Of a stretch of DNA of 64,000 nt, positions 1-11,295 are shown in pieces (the stretch's first letter is position 1; the number at the start of each line of letters is the position of its first letter). The notes under the pieces are model-generated. The model saw only the letters and a program-made list of their open reading frames with translations, was not told the origin of the DNA and did not search any database. This DNA is from Isoperla grammatica. Lineage: Eukaryota; Arthropoda; Insecta; Plecoptera; Perlodidae. The translations under genes were made by a program, and so were the position numbers. The DNA lies in contig CAMDTW010000445.1 of NCBI GenBank assembly GCA_945910005.1, forward strand, positions 1 through 64,000. Direction: 5' to 3'.

Positions 1-577
1 TCTTGAAGAATGCAGCCTATAATTCTTATTTTCAACGGAGGGTGTAACTTCTATAGAAGTTATCGAAATGTGACGAAATGGACAAATTGTGCTTATTGGA
101 GCCTGAAACGCTCTAAAACAACGATTTGTCAACTTTGGTTGAAACCCTTAGGAATCCCGGCCGTATGCAAGATTCCTCTTAAAACTAGGTGTTTGTGGTA
201 GATAGACTGAAATCAGCCATTTTCTATTTTTTATGCATATTTTAACCAAAAACGACGAAAAAACTCAATTTATGCATTTTCATTATATTCTTGAAGAATG
301 CAACCTATAATTCTTATTTTTCGGCGGAGGGTGTAACTTCTATAGAAGTTATCGAAATGTGACGAAATGGACAAATTGTGCTTATTGGAGCCTGAAACGC
401 TCTAAAACAACGATTTGTGCAATTTGGTTGAAACCCTTAGGAATCCCAGCCGTATGCAAGATTCCTCTTAAAACTGGAAGTTTGTGGTAGATAGACTAAA
501 ATCAGCCAATTTCTATATTTTATGCATATTTTAACCAAAAACGACCAAAAAACTCAATTTATGCATTTTCATAATAC
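1..577. repeat. A-B monomer pair matching 17.95-18.5k and ~50.0k
   Basis: A type A copy carries CAGCCATTTTC (214) and is followed by TATATTCTTGAAG and a type B copy with TTCGGCGGAGG. The same pair occurs with CAGCCATTTTC at 18161 and 50229. The second and third are exactly 32068 bp apart. The first and second are 17947 bp apart, which is 62 monomers plus about 29 bp. The excess comes from small insertions in the irregular stretch between them. Confidence 0.85.
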
Positions 578-866
578 TCTTTCAGAATGCACACTAACAT
601 TATTATTTTTCAACGGTTGGTGTAACTTCTAAAGTAGTTATCGAAATGTGACGAAATGGACAAATTGTGCTTATTGGAGCCTGAAACGCTCTAAAACAAC
701 GATTTGTCAACTTTGGTTGAAACCCTTAGGAATCCCAGCCGTATGCAAGATTCCTCTTAAAACTGGAAGTTTGTGGTAGATAGACTGAAATCAGCCAATT
801 TCTATATTTTATGCATATTTTAACCAAAAACGACGAAAAAACTCAATTTATGCATTTTCATTATAC
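578..866. repeat. Representative type C monomer (divergent family)
   Basis: Type C is the most distinct family. The anchor reads TCTTTCAG and is followed by GCACACTAACATTATT, CAACGGTTGG and a degenerate dyad CTAAAGTAG. It is usually preceded by CATAATACTC. The right half is nearly the same as in types A and B, so the divergence is concentrated in the first ~75 bases. I located 38 complete type C heads and three hybrid heads. Adjacent C-C pairs occur at 5494, 11296, 18814, 32678, 36434, 43370 and 50882, with a run of four at 25746. A sub-variant preceded by ACGCCAAAAAAACTC (or ATGCCAAAAAAACTC) and containing GAAAGGTGACG occurs at 4338, 7523, 24010 and 31522. Confidence 0.93.
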
Positions 867-2312
867 TCTTGAAGAATGCAGCCTATAATTCTTATTTTTC
901 AACGGAGGGTGTAACTTCTATAAAAGTTATCGAAATGTGACGAAATGGACAAATTGTGCTTATTGGAGCCTGAAACGCTCTAAAACAACGATTTGTCAAC
1001 TTTGGTTGAAACCCTTAGGAATCCCGGCCGAATGCAAGATTCCTCTTAAAACTGGAAGTTTGTGGTAAATAGACTGAAATGAGCCAATTTCTATTTTTTT
1101 GCATATTTTAACCAGAAACGACGAAAAAACTCAATTTATGCATTTTCATTATACTCTTGAAGAATGCAACCTATAATTCTTATTTTTCGACGGAGGGTGA
1201 AACTTCTATAGAAGTTATCGAAATGTGACGAAATGGACAAATTGTGCTTATTGGAGCCTGAAACGCTCTAAAACAACGATTTGAGCAATTTGGTTGAAAC
1301 CCTTAGGAATCCCATCCGCATGCAAGATTCCTCTTAAAACTGGAAGTTTGTGGTAGATATACTTAAATCAGCCAATTTCTATATTTTATGCATATTTTAA
1401 CCAAAAACGACGAAAAAACTCAATTTATGCATTTTCATAATACTCTTTCAGAATGCACACAAACATTATTATTTTTCAACGGTTGGTGTAACTTCTAAAG
1501 TAGTTATCGAAATGTGACGAAATGGACAAATTGTGCTTATTGGAGCCTGAAACGCTCTAAAACAACGATTTGTCAACTTTGGTTGAAACCCTTAGGAATC
1601 CCAGCCGTATGCAAGATTCCTCTTAAAACTGGAAGTTTGTGGTAGATAGACTGAAATCAGCCAATTTCTATATTTTATGCATATTTTAACCAAAAACGAC
1701 GAAAAAACTCAATTTATGCATTTTTATTATACTCTTGAAGAATGCAGCCTATAATTCTTATTTTTCAACGGAGGGTGTAACTTCTATAGAATATATCGAA
1801 ATGTGACGAAATGGACAAATTGTGCTAATTGGAGCCTGAAACGCTCTAAAACAACGATTTGTCAACTTTGGTTGAAACCCTTAGGAATCCCGGCCGTATG
1901 CAAGATTCCTCTTAAAACTGGAAGTTTTGTGGTAGATAGACTGAAATCAGCCAAATTCTATTTTTTATGCATATTTTAACCAAAAACGACGAAAAACTCA
2001 ATTTATGCATTTTCATTATACTCTTGAAGAATGCAACCCTTATAATTCTTATTTTTCGACGGAGGGTGTAACTTCTATAGAAGTTATCGAAATGTGACGA
2101 AATGGACAAATTGTGCTTATTGAAGCCTGAAACGCTCCTAAAACATTGATTTGTCAACTTTGGTTGAAACCCTTAGAATCCCGGCCGTATGCAAGATTCC
2201 TCTAAAAACTGGAAGTTTGTGGTAGATAGACTGAAATCAGCCAATTTCTATTTTTTATGCATATTTTAACCAAAAACGACGAAAAAACTCAATTTATGCA
2301 TTTTCGTTATAC
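578..2312. repeat. HOR cassette 1 (C-A-B-C-A-B)
   Basis: Six monomers start at 578, 867, 1155, 1444, 1733 and 2022. The order is type C, type A with GAAATGAGCC and ACCAGAAACG, type B with GAGCAATTTGG and CATCCGCATGC, type C with GCACACAAAC, type A with GAATATATCG, and type B with ACATTGATTTG. This order of sub-variants defines the cassette. The copy at 12746 lies 12168 bp away and is nearly the same. This copy has private insertions, for example at 1921-1930 (AGTTTTGTGG) and 2032-2043. Confidence 0.88.
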
Positions 2313-2892
2313 TCTTGAAGAATGCAACCTATAATTCTTATTTTTCGACGGAGGGGTGTAACTTCTATAGAAGTTATCGAAATGTGACGAAATGGACAAA
2401 TTGTGCTTATTGGAGCCTGAAACGCTCTAAAACAACGATTTGTCAACTTTGGTTGAAACCCTTAGGAATCCCAGCCGTATGCAAGATTCCTCTTTAAACT
2501 GGAAGTTTGTGGTAGATCATCTAAAATCAGCCAATTTCTATATTTTATGCATATTTTAACCAAAAACGACGAAAAAACTCAATTTATGCATTTTTCATAA
2601 TACTCTCTCAGAATGCACACTAACATTATTATTTTTCAACGGTTGGTGTAACACTAAAGTAGTTATCGAAATGTGACGAAATGGACAAATTGTGCTTATT
2701 GGAGCCTGAAACGCTCTGAAACAACGATTTGTCAACTTTGGTTGAAACCCTTAGGAATCCCAGCCGTATGCAAGATTCCTCTTAAAACTGGAAGTTTGTG
2801 GTAGATAGACTGAAATCAGCCAATTTCTATATTTTATGCATATTTTAACCAAAAACGACGAACAAAACTCAATTTATGCATTTTCATTATAC

Positions 2893-3181
2893 TCTTGAAG
2901 AATGCAGCCTATAATTCTTATTTTTCAACGGAGGGTGTAACTTCTATAGAAGTTATCGAAATGTGACGAAATGGACAAATTGTGCTTATTGGAGCCTGAA
3001 ACGCTCTAAAACAACGATTTGTCAACTTTGGTTGAAACCCTTAGGAATCCCGGCCGTATGCAAGATTCCTCTTAAAACTGGAAGTTTGTGGTAGATGGAC
3101 TGAAATCAGCCAATTTCTATTTTTTATGCATATTTTAACCAAAAACGACGAAAAAACTCAATTTATGCATTTTCATTATAC
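2893..3181. repeat. Representative type A monomer
   Basis: This 289-bp copy shows the type A diagnostic bases: GCAGCC after the anchor and TTCAACGGAGG about 35 bases in. It carries the intact dyad, TTGTCAACTTTGG in the middle and CCCGGCCG further on. Other type A copies differ at set positions. One group reads CTATAAAAG in the dyad with GCCGAATGC and GAAATGAGCC downstream (867, 13.04k, 19.39k, 26902, 34412, 38.17k, 45.10k, 51460). Another reads GAATATATCG in the dyad (1733, 13.90k, 20.25k, 27.77k, 35278, 54637). These sub-variants mark positions in the higher-order repeat. Confidence 0.93.
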
Positions 3182-3226
3182 TCTTGAAGAATGCAACCTA
3201 TAATTCTTATTTTTCGACGGAGGGTG

Positions 3227-3244
3227 TAACTTCTATAGAAGTTA
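3227..3244. other. 18-bp perfect dyad in the monomer
   Basis: TAACTTCTATAGAAGTTA equals its own reverse complement over all 18 bases. It is present at the same place in many type A and B monomers. In others the right arm is altered in fixed ways: GAAAATATCG, GAATATATCG, GAAATTATCG, ATAAAAGTTA, GAAGTAATCG. In type C it becomes TAACTTCTAAAGTAGTTA, which keeps only short outer arms. A perfect palindrome could bind a dimeric protein or extrude as a cruciform. Neither is shown by the sequence. Confidence 0.85.
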
Positions 3245-3245
3245 T

Positions 3246-3262
3246 CGAAATGTGACGAAATG
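3246..3262. repeat. 10-bp-spaced direct repeat inside the monomer
   Basis: CGAAATG occurs twice with start-to-start spacing of 10 bp (3246-3252 and 3256-3262), directly after the dyad. The spacing equals about one helical turn, so both copies face the same side of the DNA. The pair is conserved in most monomers of all three types. The second copy is rarely altered, while the first varies (CAAAATG at 23210, GGGACG at 12235). Confidence 0.75.
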
Positions 3263-3429
3263 GACAAATTGTGCTTATTGGAGCCTGAAACGCTCTAAAA
3301 CAACGATTTGTCAACTTTGGTTGAAACCCTTAGGAATCCCGGCCGTATGCAAGATTCCTCTTAAAACTGGAAGTTTGTGGTAGATAGACCGAAATCATCC
3401 AATTTCTATTTTTTATGCATATTTTAACC

Positions 3430-3445
3430 AAAAACGACGAAAAAA
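3430..3445. other. Phased A-tracts (probable intrinsic bend)
   Basis: An A5 tract (3430-3434) and an A6 tract (3440-3445) start exactly 10 bp apart, separated by CGACG. A-tracts repeated in phase with the helix are known to bend DNA, and satellites often contain them. Type C copies, or the copies before them, often read GACCAAAAAAC here, which keeps the tracts. The bend itself is inferred. Confidence 0.7.
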
Positions 3446-3454
3446 CTCAATTTA

Positions 3455-3484
3455 TGCATTTTCATTATACTCTTGAAGAATGCA
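3455..3484. other. Imperfect inverted repeat spanning the monomer junction
   Basis: TGCATTTTCA (3455-3464) can pair with TGAAGAATGCA (3474-3484) with one bulged G at 3478, leaving a 9-base loop TTATACTCT. It spans the anchor, so it occurs about once per monomer. In type C the inner four pairs are lost because TTGAAG becomes TTTCAG, and only TGCATT/AATGCA remains. The three hybrid C monomers (19966, 27478, 52036) change type just 3' of this element. Confidence 0.7.
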
Positions 3485-5493
3485 ACCTATAATTCTTATT
3501 TTTCGACGGAGGGTGTAACTTCTATAGAAAATATCGAAATGTGACGAAATGGACAAATTGTGCTAATTGGAGCCTGAAACGGTCTAAAACAACGATTTGT
3601 CAACTTTGGTTGAAACCCTTAGGAATCCCGGCCGTATGCAAGATTCCTCTTTAAACTGGAAGTTTGTGGTAGATATACTGAAATCAGCCAATTTCTATTT
3701 TTTATGCATATTTTAACCAAAAACGACGAAAAAACTCAATTTGTGCATTTTCATTATACTCTTGAAGAATGCAACCTATAATTCTTATTTTTCGACGGAG
3801 GGTGTAACTTCTATAGAAGTTATCGAAATGTGACGAAATGGACAAATTGTGCTTATTGGAGCCTGAAACGCTCTAAAACAACGATTTGTGCAATTTGGTT
3901 GAAACCCTTAGGAATCCCAGCCGTATGCAAGATTCCTCTTAAAACTGGAAGTTTGTGGTAGATCGACTAAAATCAGCCAATTTCTATATTTTATGCATAT
4001 TTTAACCAAAAACGACGAAAAAACTCAATTTATGCATTTTCATTATACTCTTGAAGAATGCAGCCTATAATTCTTATTTTTCAACGGAGGGTGTAACTTC
4101 TATAGAAGTTATCGAAATGTGACGAAATGGACAAATTGTGCTTATTGGAGCCTAAAACGCTCGTAAACAACGATTTGTGCAATTTGGTTGAAACCCTTAG
4201 GAATCCCAGCCGTATGCAAGATTCCTCTTAAAACTGGAAGTTTGTGGTAGATAGACTAAAATCAGCCAATTTCTATATTTTATGCATATTTAAACCAAAA
4301 ACGCCAAAAAAACTCAATTTATGCATTTTCATAATACTCTTTCAGAATGCACACTTACATTATTATTTTTCAACGGTTGGTGTAACTTCTAAAGTAGTTA
4401 TCGAAAGGTGACGAAATGGACAAATTGTGCTTATTGGAGCCTGAAACGCTCTAAAACAACGATTTGTCAACTTTGGTTGAAACCCTTAGGAATCCCAGCC
4501 GTATGCAAGATTCCTCTTAAAACTGGAAGTTTGTGGTAGATAGACTGAAATCAGCCAATTTCTATTTTTTATGCATATTTTAACCAAAAACGACGAAAAA
4601 ACTCAATTTATGCATTTTCGTTATACTCTTGAAGAATGCAACCTATAATTCTTATTTTTCGACGGAGGGTGTTACTTCTATAGAAGTTATCGAAATGTGA
4701 CGAAATGGACAAATTGTGCTTATTAGAGCCTGAAACGCTCTAAAACAACGATTTGTCAACTTTGGTTGAAACCCTTAGGAATCCCAGCCGTATGCAAGAT
4801 TCCTCTTAAAACTGGAAGTTTGTGGTAGATAGACTGAAATCAGCCAATTTCTATTTTTTATGCATATTTTAACCAAAAACGACGAAAAAACTCAATTTAT
4901 GCATTTTCATTATACTCTTGAAGAATGCAACCTATAATTCTTATTTTTCGACGGAGGGTGTAACTTCTATAGAAGTTATCGAAATGTCACGAAATGGACA
5001 AATTGTGCTTATTGGAGCCTGAAACGCTCTAAAACAACGATTTGTCAACTTTGGTTGAAACCCTTAGGAATGCCAGCCGTATGCAAGATTCCTCTTAAAA
5101 CTGGAAGTTTGTGGTAGATAGACTAAAATCAGCCAATTTCTATATTTTATGCATATTTTAACCAAAAACGACGAAAAAACTCAATTTATGCATTTTCATT
5201 ATACTCTTGAAGAATGCAGCCTATAATTCTTATTTTTCAACGGAGGGTGTAACTTCTATAGAAGTTATCGAAATGTGACGAAATGGACAAATTGTGCTTA
5301 TTGGAGCCTGAAACGCTCTAAAACAACGATTTGTCAACTTTGGTTGAAACCCTTAGGAATCCCGGCCGTATGCAAGATTCCTCTAAAAACTGGAAGTTTG
5401 TGGTAGATAGACTGAAATCAGCCAATTTCTATTTTTTATGCATATTTTAACCAAAAACGACGAAAAAACTCAATTTATGCATTTTCATAATAC

Positions 5494-6071
5494 TCTTTCA
5501 GAATGAACACTAACATTATTATTTTTCAACGGTTGGTGTAACTTCTAAAGTAGTTATCGAAATGTGACGAAATGGATAAATTGTGCTTATTGGAGCCTGA
5601 AACGCTGTAAAACAACGATTTGTCAACTTTAGTTGAAACTCTTAGGAATCCCGGCCGTATGCAAGATTCCTCTTAAAACTGGAAGTTTGGGGTAGATAGA
5701 CTAAAATCAGCCAATTTCTATATTTCATGCATATTTTAACCAAAAACGACCAAAAAACTCAATTAATGCATTTTCATAATACTCTTTCAGAATGCACACT
5801 AACATTATTATTTTTCAACGGTTGGTGTAACTTCTAAAGTAGTTATCGAAATGTGACGAAATGGACAAATTGTGCTTATTGGAGCCTGAAACGCTCTAAA
5901 ACAACGATTTGTCAACTTTGGTTGAAACCCTTAGGAATCCCAGCCGTATGCAAGATTCCTCTTAAAACTGGAAGTTTGTGGTAGATAGACTGAAATCAGC
6001 CAATTTCTATATTTTATGCATATTTTAACCAAAAACGACGAAAAAACTCAATTTATGCATTTTTATTATAC
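5494..6071. repeat. Type C-C dimer
   Basis: Two type C monomers in succession (5494 and 5783). The first contains GTTTGGGGTAG near its end and the second follows an AATTAATGCATT junction. The same two marks occur in the C-C pairs at 11296, 32678, 36434 and 43370, so these pairs descend from one ancestral dimer. The anchor of the first copy reads GAATGAACAC instead of GAATGCACAC. Confidence 0.85.
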
Positions 6072-9000
6072 TCTTGAAGAATGCAGCCTATAATTCTTAT
6101 TTTTCAACGGAGGGTGTATCTTCTATAGAAGTTATCGAAATGTGACATAATGGACAAATTGTGCTTTTTGGAGCCTGAAACGCTCTAAAACAACTATTTG
6201 TGCAATTTGGTTGAAACCCTAAGGAATCCCAGCCGTATGCAAGATTCCTCTTAAAACTGGAAGTTTGTGGTAGATAGACTAAAATCAGCCAATTTCTATA
6301 TTTTATGCATATTTTAACCAAAAACGACGAAAAAACTCAATTTATGCATTTTCATTATACTCTTGAAGAATGCAACCTATAATTCTTATTTTTCGACGGA
6401 GGGTGTAATTTCTATAGAAGTTATCGAAATGTGACGAAATGGACAAATTGTGCTTATTGGAGCCTGAAACGCTCTTAAACAACGATTTGTGCAATTTGGT
6501 TGAAACCCTAAGGAATCCCAGCCGTATGCAAGATTCCTCTTAAAACTGGAAGTTTGTGGTAGATAGACTAAAATCAGCCAATTTCTATATTTTATGCATA
6601 TTTTAACCAAAAACGACGAAAAAACTCAATTTATGCATTTTCATTATACTCTTGAAGAATGCAGCCTATAATTCTTATTTTTCAACGGAGGGTGTAACTT
6701 CTATAGAAGTTATCGAAATGTGACGAAATGGACAAATTGTGCTTATTGGAGCCTGCAACGCTCTAAAACAACGATTTGTCAACTTTGGTTGAAACCCTTA
6801 GGAATCCCGGCCGTATGCAAGATTCCTCTTAAAACTGGAAGTTTGTGGTAGATAGACTAAAATCAGCCAATTTCTATATTTTATGCATATTTTAACCAAA
6901 AACGACGAAAAAACTCAATTTATGCATTTTCATTATACTCTTGAAGAATGCAACCTATAATTCTTATTTTTCGGCGGGGGGTTGTAACTTCTATAGAAGT
7001 TATCGAAATGTGACGAAATGGACAAATTGTGCTAATTGGAACCTGAAACGCTCTAAAACAACGATTTGTGCAATTTGGTTAAAACCCTTAGGAATCCCAG
7101 CCGTATGCAAGATTCCTCTTAAAACTGGAAGTTATTGGTAGATAGACTAAATCAGCCAATTTCTATATTTTATGCATATTTTAACCAAAAACGACGAAAA
7201 AAACTCAATTTATGCATTTTCATTATACTCTTGAAGAATGCAGCCTATAATTCTTATTTTTCAACGGAGGGTGTAACTTCTATAACTATCGAAGTTTCGA
7301 AAGTGACGAAATGGACAAATTGTGCTTATTGGAGCCTGAAACGCTCTAAAACAACGATTTGTCAACTTTGGTTGAAACCCTTAGGAATCCCAGCCGTATG
7401 CAAGATTCCTCTTAAAACTGGAAGTTTGTGGTAGATAGACTAAAATCAGCCAATTTCTATATTTTATGCATATTTAAACCAAAAACGCCAAAAAAACTCA
7501 ATTTATGCATTTTTCATAATACTCTTTCAGAATGCACACTAACATTATTATTTTTCAACGGTTGGTGTAACTTCTAAAGTAGTTATCGAAAGGTGACGAA
7601 ATGGACAAATTGTGCTTATTGGAGCCTGAAACGCTCTAAAACAACGATTTGTCAACTTTGGTTGAAACCCTTAGGAATCCCAGCCGTATGCAAGATTCCT
7701 CTTAAAACTGGAAGTTTGTGGTAGATAGACTGAAATCAGCCAATTTCTATTTTTTATGCATATTTTAACCAAAAACGACGAAAAAACTCAATTTATGCAT
7801 TTTCATTATACTCTTGAAGAATGCAACCTATAATTCTTATTTTTCGACGGAGGGTGTAACTTCTATAGAAGTTATCGAAATGTGACGAAATGGACAAATT
7901 GTGCTTATTGGAGCCTGAAACGCACTAAAACAACGATTTGTCAACTTTGGTTGAAACCCTTAGGAATGCCAGCCGTATGCAAGATTCCTCTTAAAACTGG
8001 AAGTTTGTGGTAGATAGACAAAAATCAGCCAATTTCTATGTTTTATGCATATTTTAAACCAAAAACGACGAAAAAACTCAATTTATGCATTTTCATTATA
8101 CTCTTGAAGAATGCAGCCTATAATTCTTATTTTTTCAACGGAGGGTGTAACTTCTATAGAAGTTATCGAAATGTGACGAAAGGGACAAATTGTGCTTATT
8201 GGAGCCTGAAACGCTCTAAAACAACGATTTGTCAACTTTGGTTGAAACCCTTAGGAATCCCAGCCGTATGCAAAATTCCTCTTAAAACTGGAAGTTTGGT
8301 GTAGATAGACTGAAAATCAGCAATTTCTATATTTAATGCTTATTTTAACCCAAAAACGACGAAAAAACTCAATTTATGCATTTTCATTATACTCTTGAAG
8401 AATGCAGCCTATAATTCTTATTTTTCAACGGAGGGTGTAACTTCTATAGAAGTTATCGAAATGTGACGAAATGGACAAATTGTGCTTATTGGAGCCTGAA
8501 ACGCTCTAAAACAACGATTTGTCAACTTAAGTTGAAAACCCTCTAGGAATCCCGGCCGTATGCAAGATTCCTCTTAAAACTGGAAGTTTGTGGTAGATAG
8601 ACTGAAATCAGCCAATTTCTATTTTTTATGCATATTTTAACCAAAAAAGACGAAAAAACTCAATTTATGAATTTTCATTATACTCTTGAAGAATGCAACC
8701 TATAATTCTTATTTTCGACGGAGGGTGTAACTTCTATAGAAGTTATCGAAATGTGACGAAATGGACAAATTGTGCTTATTGGAGCCTGAAACGCGTCTAA
8801 AACAACGATTTGTCAACTTTGGTTGAAACTCTTAGGAATCCCGGCCGTATGCAAGATTCCTCTTAAAACTGGAAGTTTGTGGTAGATAGACTGAAATCAG
8901 CCAATTTCTATTTTTTTTGCATATTTTAACCAAAAACGACGAAAAAACTCAATTTATGCATTTTCATTATACTTTTGAAGAATGCAACCTATAATTCTTA

Positions 9001-11295
9001 TTTTTCGACGGAGGGTTGTAACTTCTTATAGAAGTTATCGAAATGTCACGAAATGGACAAATTGTGCTTATTGGAGCCTGAAACGCTATAAAACAACGAT
9101 TTGTGCAATTTGGTTGAAACCCTTAGGAATCCCAGCCGTATGCAAGATTCCTCTTAAAACTGGAAGTTTGTGGTAGATAGAAAAAATCAGCCAATTTCTA
9201 TATTTTATGCATATTTTAACCAAAAACGACGAAAAAACTCAATTTATGCATTTTCATTATACTCTTGAAGAATGCAGCCTATAATTCTTATTTTTCGACG
9301 GAGGGTGTAACTTCTCTATAGAAAATGTCGAAATGTGACGAAATGGACAAATTGTGCTTATTGGAGCCTGAAACGCTCTAAAACAACGATTTGTCAACTT
9401 TGGTTGAAACCCTTAGGAATCCCGGCCGTATGGCAAGATTCCTCTTTAAACTAGAAGTTTGTGGTAGATAGACTGAAATCAGCCAATTTTTATTTTTTAT
9501 GCATATTTTAACCAAAAACGACGAAAAAACTCAATTTATGCATTTTCATTATACTCTTGAAGAATGCAACCTATAATTCTTATTTTTCGACGGAGGGTGT
9601 AACTTCTATAAAAGTTATCGAAATGTGACGAAATGGACAAATTGTGCTTATCGGAGCCTGAAACGCTCTAAAATAACGATTTGTCAACTTTGGTTGAAAC
9701 CCTTAGGAATCCCGGCACGTATGCAAGATTCCTCTTAAAACTGGAAGTTTGTGGTAGATAGACTGAAATCAGCCAATTTCTATTTTTTTTGCATATTTTA
9801 ACCCAAAAACGACGAAAAAACTCAATTTATGCATTTTCATTATACTCTTGAAGAATGCAACCTATAATTCTTATTTTTCGACGGAGGGTGTAACTTCTAT
9901 AGAAGTTATCGAAATGTGACGAAATGGACAAATTGTGCTTATTGGAGCCTAAAAACGCTCTACAACAACGATTTGTGCAATTTGGTTGAAACCCTTAGGA
10001 ATTCCCAGCCGTATGCAAGATTCCTCTTAAAACTGGAAGTTATGTGGTAGATAGACTAAAATCAGCCAATTTCTATATTTTATGCATATTTTAACCAAAA
10101 ACGACGAAAAAACTCAATTTATGCATGTTTCATTATACTCTTGAAGAATGCAGCCTATAATTCTTATTTTTCAACGGAGGGTGTAACTTCTATAGAAGTT
10201 ATCGAAATGTGACGAAATGGACAAATTGTGCTTATTGGAGCCTGAAACAATCTAAAACAATGATTTGTCAACTTTGGTTGAAACCCTTAGGAATCCGGCC
10301 GTATGCAAGATTACTCTTAAAACTGGAAGTTTGTGGTAGATAGACTGAAATCAGCCAATTTCTATTTTTTATGCATATTTTAACCAAAAACGACGAAAAA
10401 ACTCAATTTATGCATTTTCATTATACTCTTGAAGAATGCAACCTATAATTCTTATTTTTCGGACGTAGGGTGTAACTTCTATAGAAAATATCGAAATGTG
10501 ACGAAATGGACAAATTGTGCTTATTGGAGCCTGAAACGCTCTAAAACAACGATTTGTCAACTTTGGTTGAAACCCTTAGGAATCCCAGGCCGTATGCAAG
10601 ATTCCTCTTAAAACTGGAAGTTTGTGGTAGATAGACTGAAATCAGCCAATTTCTATTTTTTATGCATATTTTAACCAAAAACGACGAAAAAACTCAATTT
10701 GTGCATTTTCATTATACTCTTGAAGAATGCAACCTATAATTCTTATTTTTCGACGGAGGGTGTAACTTCTATAGAAGTTATCGAAATGTGACGAAATGGA
10801 CAAATTGTGCTTATTGGAGCCTGAAACGCTCTAAAACAACGATTAATGCAATTTGGTTGAAACCCTTAGGAATCCCAGCCGTATGCAAGATTCCTCTTAA
10901 AACTGGAAGTTTGTGGTAGATAGACTAAAATCAGCCAATTTCTATATTTTATGCATATTTTAACCAAAAACGACGAAAAAACTCAATTTATGCATTTTCA
11001 TTATACTCTTGAAAAATGCAGCCTATAATTCTTATTTTTCAACGGAGGGTGTAACTTCTATAGAAGTTATCGAAATGTAACGAAATGGACAAATTGTGCT
11101 TATTGGAGCCTGAAATGCTCTAAAACAACGATTTGTCAACTTTGGTTGAAACCCTTAGGAATCCCGGCCGTATGCAAGATTCCTCTTAAAACTGGAAGTT
11201 TGTGGTAGATAGACTAAAATCAGCCAATTTCTATTTTTTAAGCATTATTTAACCAACAACGACCAAAAAACTCAATTAATGCATTTTCATAATAC

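Larger units (their letters stand above)
3182..3470. repeat. Representative type B monomer
   Basis: This 289-bp copy shows the type B diagnostic bases, GCAACC after the anchor and TTCGACGGAGG. The A/B difference at TTCGACGG versus TTCAACGG is a CpG-to-CpA change. Type B is the most variable group. It includes copies with GTGCAATTTGG in place of GTCAACTTTGG, copies with CATCCGCATGC, copies with GAAACACTTAGG plus CAGCTG plus ACTCGAAG, and copies with GTGCTCGTTTGAG. The copy at these coordinates is close to the majority sequence and is used below to position internal elements. Confidence 0.93.

Noticed and set aside
1..289. Older internal duplication inside the 289-bp monomer
   Set aside because: TTATGCAT occurs twice 39 bp apart and CGAAATG twice 10 bp apart, but the halves of the monomer do not align with each other by eye, so there is no support for a shorter ancestral unit.
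2315..2497. Recurring short open frames of about 60-99 codons on the + strand with a similar translated sequence (also near 6941, 7135, 8038, 12165, 15002, 53772)
   Set aside because: They are frames of the satellite monomer. Most appear where a one-base indel removes the usual stop, many start at TTG, most copies lack them, and the longest do not form a conserved product. No sign of a gene.
3205..3235. CENP-B box (NTTCGNNNNANNCGGGN)
   Set aside because: TTTTCGACGGAGGGTGTA fits the first half, but the CGGG part reads GTGT. The CCCGGCCG region on either strand also does not fit. No match found.
3227..3246. loxP-like recombination site
   Set aside because: TAACTTC and GAAGTTAT resemble the outer parts of loxP arms, but the 8-bp spacer and inner arm bases are absent and the halves abut. 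Chance similarity within a palindrome.
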